This document shows positions 61,085 to 64,000 of a stretch of DNA of 64,000 bases, in pieces. The DNA is taken from the NCBI GenBank assembly GCA_029233925.1, contig JARGOX010000016.1, positions 62,001 to 126,000 on the forward strand. The letters run 5' to 3'. Origin of the DNA: Rhizobiaceae bacterium (GTDB lineage Bacteria > Pseudomonadota > Alphaproteobacteria > Rhizobiales > Rhizobiaceae). Both the position numbers and the translations under genes were made by a program. Under the pieces are notes generated by a model. It saw only the letters and a list, made by a program, of their open reading frames with translations, did no database searches and was not told the DNA's origin. Numbering within the stretch: the stretch's first letter is position 1; each line of letters begins with the position of its first letter.

Positions 61085-61723
61085 TCAACAGCTTTTCAGA
61101 TAATTGCGAACCAATTTGACCAATTCATCAAGCATTTTTCCGGCATCAACGTCTTTCTCGGTTTGCGACAGTTCAAGAACCGTCGAAATGACCGATGCCA
61201 GCACTTTGGCGCGCACTTTGTTGCCTTTCGCATAGCCCGGATCCACCTTGTCCAGAAAATCCATCATCCGCTGCTCCACCCGTTCATGGTTCTTTCGATG
61301 GAGTTCCCAAAGAGGAGGCGATGCATACATCGCACGGGTCAGGGCAGCATTGCCACGCTGTTCATCCAGCATTCTGGCGAGGCCACGGAGAGATTCAGCA
61401 TAGGCGTCAGCCCAATCCGCATCCTTTTGAAGGATCCCTTCATAGTCTTGATTGCGAATAACATAGCGTTCCTGAACCAGCCGATTGTTCAGTTCAGAAA
61501 CCACCTGATGTTTGTTGGGGAAATAGCTGTAGACTGCGGCCACGTTGATGCCCGCAGTCTCGGCAATCTTCTGCATTGTCAGACTGGCGAAACCTTCAAC
61601 CTCGATCAGATCGATTGTCGCTTCCATAATGAGGCGAACTGTCTCTTTTGAACGGCGTTGTTTTGGCAAGCGGCGACCAGGGACCAACATCGGGTTGGTT
61701 TGTCTCTCCTGATTGCTTGCCAT
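61085..61723 (-). CDS. TetR-family regulator, paralog 2
   Basis: A 212-residue TetR protein of identical length to the next gene and closely similar in the HTH: PGRRLPKQRRSKETVRLIMEATIDLIEVEGFASLTMQKIAETAGINVAAVYSYFPNKHQV. The ligand domains have diverged more but keep the same outline and similar acidic C-termini. The pair is a tandem duplication. A palindrome 16 bases above the start (61739-61755) suggests autoregulation. The 130-base gap between the two genes holds no clear feature. Confidence 0.9.
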   Translation of the reverse strand: MASNQERQTNPMLVPGRRLPKQRRSKETVRLIMEATIDLIEVEGFASLTMQKIAETAGINVAAVYSYFPNKHQVVSELNNRLVQERYVIRNQDYEGILQKDADWADAYAESLRGLARMLDEQRGNAALTRAMYASPPLWELHRKNHERVEQRMMDFLDKVDPGYAKGNKVRAKVLASVISTVLELSQTEKDVDAGKMLDELVKLVRNYLKSC

Positions 61724-61738
61724 CAATTCGCACCTGTT

Positions 61739-61755
61739 TAATATATCGCATATTA
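61739..61755. promoter_or_regulatory. AT-rich palindrome, probable TetR operator
   Basis: TAATAT (61739-61744) and ATATTA (61750-61755) flank ATCGC. The 17-base dyad lies 16 bases above the start of TetR paralog 2, the usual position for an autoregulatory operator. Confidence 0.5.
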
Positions 61756-62228
61756 GCAGCGCCGAATATGCAATGGCAACGTAAAAATGAATTGTTTATT
61801 TTCGCATATCCACAAAAAGGCCATGCATCAAAATCAGCCACGCCACAATGCGATCCTCTTCAAACGGTCAAGACAGGCCCCATCGCACTTCAAACAACCC
61901 AATATTATTCAATCTGCCTCTGGTGCATGTGACTGGGACCCAGTGGAGTCAGCACCCGGCAAACGGCAAAGCGAGAGAACCAAAGGCGTGTTTTATCACG
62001 GTTGCTCAAGGGGCATACTTGTTGATAGTCTCACTTTCGAGGAATTCTAAATCCAGGCTGGCAGGCGCAGCTCACACCATGTGAGAAACCGGCTGCTATG
62101 GAGATGCAAAACAACGGCAGAGCCCGGACGGCACGGACAGTGAACCCTCCAGAAAAGACAGGGAAAATTTGGCCGGCAAACGGCCGATATCATTTGCAGG
62201 TTTAAAACGGGAAGACTGAAGTTCAACA
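61756..62228. other. Intergenic region before coxC with two small dyads
   Basis: This 473-base stretch between the TetR and MHYT-LytTR genes has no credible coding sequence. It contains CTCACA-CCA-TGTGAG (62071-62085), a perfect dyad, and a GGCCG/CGGCC hairpin near 62173-62187 close to the coxC-like start. It should carry the promoter of the cox cluster. Nothing else is clear. Confidence 0.4.
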
Positions 62229-63395
62229 ATGGCAGCAGTATTCTATTTCCCTTTTCTCGTCAGCGCATCGGTACTCGTCGCCATAATGGCGGCCTTTACC
62301 TGCCTGCGACTGACCAACGGATTGCGCAAACTGCCGGTCTCGCGCCGCAAGGTGCGCATCGCGCAAGCATCTCTGGCGCTCGGCGGTGGCATCTGGTCCA
62401 TGCACTTTATTGGAATGCTCGCCGTCAAACTGCCCTTTGTCGTCACCTACAGCCCCCTGCTCACGCTCAGTTCTGCCCTGATCGCAATTCTGATTACCGG
62501 TGTCGGCCTGTTGCTGCTGCATTTTGGTCAACGCACGAATCTGCGGATCCTGATCTCCGGATCCTTCATGGGCGTCGGCATTGCTTCCATGCACTATACC
62601 GGAATGGCTGCCATATCGGCCAATTGCATTGTCAGCTACAGGCCCATGGGCATTGTGCTGGCAATAGCCATATCAATCGCCGCATCGACCTTTGCCATGT
62701 GGCTGGCCTATTCCAGCCGGTCGTTGGTGCGCACTGCAATCGGTGCCGTGGTTCTCGGCTTTTCCATATCGGCCATGCACTATGTGGCCATGTTCAATAC
62801 GAATTTTCTGCAGGATTCCACATTTGTCGCCAGCCCCGTTTCGGCCCTTGACCCGCAGATATTGGCCATTTCCGTCAGCCTCAGCGCCTTTGTGATCTGT
62901 GGTCTTTTTCTGCTGCTTGCAGTACCCATGGAAGAAACTGCTGTGGCATCACAGGCCCCAATGGCGGATGCACCTGAGATCACAGAGCCCGTCACCATGC
63001 AGAACCCAACACCCAAGGCGCCCGGTCTGGCGCTCAGCCGGGCGAGCAACCAGGCTCCCCGTGCCAAGGACGCCATTCCCTATGAGAAAGAGGGTACAGT
63101 CCGCTTCATGAACACAGATCGCATTCTGGCCATCGAAAGCGATGGCCATTACACCAAGATCCGCACCGGCGAGGATGCGCTTTTCTGCCCCTGGTCCATG
63201 TCAAAGGTGGAAAAAAGCCAGCTTGCCAACCGTTTCCTGAAAACCCATCGCCGTTTTCTGGTCAATCCCTTGCATATCAACGGATTGAAGAAAGTCGGTG
63301 ACCAGCTCTATTGTTATCTCGGCAAGGCATCCGAGCTGGAAGTTCCGGTCAGCCGTTCACGCGCCAAAGACCTGCGCAATCTGCTGGGAATTTGA
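62229..63395 (+). CDS. coxC: MHYT-LytTR membrane regulator, CoxC-like
   Basis: A 388-residue protein. The N-terminal 240 residues form an MHYT sensor with seven hydrophobic helices; paired Met-His motifs occur at 58-59 (MHFIG), 121-122 (MHYTG) and 183-184 (MHYVA), proposed to bind metal and sense a diatomic gas. A proline-rich linker leads to a C-terminal LytTR DNA-binding domain (about 285-388; ILAIESDGHYTKIRT, FLKTHRRFLVNPLHI). This MHYT plus LytTR layout is that of CoxC and CoxH in Oligotropha carboxidovorans, where CoxC precedes CoxM. Here coxM follows after 200 bases. Confidence 0.85.
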   Translation: MAAVFYFPFLVSASVLVAIMAAFTCLRLTNGLRKLPVSRRKVRIAQASLALGGGIWSMHFIGMLAVKLPFVVTYSPLLTLSSALIAILITGVGLLLLHFGQRTNLRILISGSFMGVGIASMHYTGMAAISANCIVSYRPMGIVLAIAISIAASTFAMWLAYSSRSLVRTAIGAVVLGFSISAMHYVAMFNTNFLQDSTFVASPVSALDPQILAISVSLSAFVICGLFLLLAVPMEETAVASQAPMADAPEITEPVTMQNPTPKAPGLALSRASNQAPRAKDAIPYEKEGTVRFMNTDRILAIESDGHYTKIRTGEDALFCPWSMSKVEKSQLANRFLKTHRRFLVNPLHINGLKKVGDQLYCYLGKASELEVPVSRSRAKDLRNLLGI

Positions 63396-63425
63396 GACCC
63401 ATTGCGAATCTGGTGGCGGTTTGCC

Positions 63426-63438
63426 GTGTCTGAGACAC
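63426..63438. promoter_or_regulatory. Short palindrome upstream of coxM
   Basis: GTGTCT-G-AGACAC is a perfect 13-base dyad located 160 bases above coxM and just after the coxC stop codon. It may be an additional operator or weak hairpin. Confidence 0.35.
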
Positions 63439-63479
63439 CGAAAAACCGAAAGATTGCGCTTTTTCATGCGCCTGCCATT

Positions 63480-63516
63480 CGTGCAAAATACGGACCGTCC
63501 GTGCAAAAAACCGGAC
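63480..63516. promoter_or_regulatory. Direct repeats upstream of coxM, candidate LytTR sites
   Basis: CGTGCAAAATACGGAC (63480-63495) and CGTGCAAAAAACCGGAC (63500-63516) are near-identical, with starts 20 bases apart, two turns of the helix. LytTR domains typically bind such in-phase direct repeats. They lie 80-120 bases above the coxM start, right after the gene for an MHYT-LytTR protein. Confidence 0.6.
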
Positions 63517-63597
63517 TTTGGTGAACCGTGGTTTTTCTTTCACGGTAACAACAGCGCACACTTGCCTCCAACCGCGATCAGGTCTGGGAGGAACTTC

Positions 63598-64000
63598 ATG
63601 ATACCGGGTTCATTTGACTACCATCGGCCATCAACAATTGATGAGGCCATTGGTCTGCTGGCAAGCCATGTCGGCGACGCCCTCATACTCGCAGGCGGCC
63701 ACAGCCTGATACCGATGATGAAACTGCGCATGGCAACGCCGGAACATCTCATCGATATCCAGGACATCTACGACCTGTCCGCCATATCCATCGGCGCAAA
63801 TCAAATCGACATCGGTGCCACCGTCACCCAGGCGCAATTGATCCATTCCGAGGAACTGGCTGACTGCTGCCCGATCCTGCGTGAAACATCCCTGCAGATT
63901 GCCGATCCGCAAATTCGCAATCTCGGCACGATTGGCGGCAATGTCGCCAATGGCGACCCGGGCAATGACATGCCGGCGATCATGCAATTGCTGGACGCCG
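63598..64000 (+). CDS. coxM: Carbon monoxide dehydrogenase medium (FAD) subunit, start only
   Basis: The first 134 codons of a CoxM, cut by the window end. It starts MIPGSFDYHRPSTIDEAIGLL and has both FAD-binding blocks, AGGHS at about 32-36 and TIGGN at about 111-115, plus GDPGNDMPAIMQ. The match to form I CoxM is close: PGSFDYHRP, GGHSLIPMMK and GTIGGNVANGDPGNDMPA are characteristic of that group rather than of xanthine dehydrogenase. GGGAGG lies about 8 bases above the ATG. CoxM carries electrons from the Mo/Cu centre of CoxL, via CoxS, out to quinones. The rest of the cox operon should follow to the right. Confidence 0.9.
   Translation, partial: MIPGSFDYHRPSTIDEAIGLLASHVGDALILAGGHSLIPMMKLRMATPEHLIDIQDIYDLSAISIGANQIDIGATVTQAQLIHSEELADCCPILRETSLQIADPQIRNLGTIGGNVANGDPGNDMPAIMQLLDA

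Noticed and set aside
1-64000. CRISPR arrays, IS elements, prophage, tRNA or rRNA genes
   Set aside because: I found no repeat-spacer series, transposase or integrase gene, cloverleaf or rRNA stretch by reading; a tRNAscan and IS search would be the decisive check.

Overview
The window comes from an alphaproteobacterium, most likely of the order Hyphomicrobiales (Rhizobiales). The evidence is a RirA-type iron regulator with three cluster cysteines and an Irr-like ICE palindrome, a long leader before an ornithine/lysine decarboxylase at the place where the alphaproteobacterial speF RNA motif occurs, a split three-gene transhydrogenase next to an aa3-oxidase subunit IV gene, and DctBD control of a TRAP transporter. 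Base composition looks uniform. I saw no insertion sequence, prophage, CRISPR array, tRNA or rRNA. It reads as ordinary chromosome of a metabolically versatile heterotroph, with small catabolic modules each beside its own regulator.

1-11.8 kb: a DeoR/GlpR regulator divergent from an SDR oxidoreductase across a clear operator; an unrecognised 619-residue membrane protein; two small conserved proteins; the soxBDAG sarcosine oxidase operon; rpsU with a terminator; and a TPR lipoprotein. 11.8-18.8 kb: pntAA-pntAB-pntB with an oxidase subunit IV gene, a FeeM-like N-acyl amino acid synthase and a GGDEF-EAL c-di-GMP protein. 18.9-30.8 kb: a fused indolepyruvate ferredoxin oxidoreductase, an orphan Tat-exported TRAP binding protein, LacI and MarR regulators, a creatininase-family enzyme with a CobW GTPase and a WD40 protein, an AraC regulator and an alpha/beta hydrolase. 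30.8-38 kb: decarboxylase with candidate speF leader, amidase plus LysR regulator, DUF1007 plus NicO nickel/cobalt exporter, and an aminotransferase.

38-48.5 kb: a full C4-dicarboxylate-type system, dctB-dctD then dctP-dctQ-dctM, with a good sigma-54 promoter and two tandem upstream palindromes between dctD and dctP; then modABC for molybdate and a DUF533 protein. 48.6-55.2 kb: an IclR-controlled aldehyde dehydrogenase plus sugar-type ABC importer, followed by a KDPG aldolase. 55.3-61.7 kb: the tRNA hydroxylase TrhO, a ferric-iron binding protein divergent from rirA, a MerR/SCP2 pair divergent from an acyl-CoA dehydrogenase, and two tandem TetR paralogs. 62.2-64 kb: an MHYT-LytTR regulator of the CoxC type followed by the start of coxM, so a form I CO dehydrogenase cluster probably continues beyond the right edge. 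ModABC may supply the molybdenum that enzyme needs.

I found no wholly new system. The best leads are non-coding: the candidate speF leader, the sigma-54/UAS architecture of the TRAP operon, direct repeats in front of coxM that fit a LytTR regulator, and palindromic repeats between cobW and the WD40 gene.
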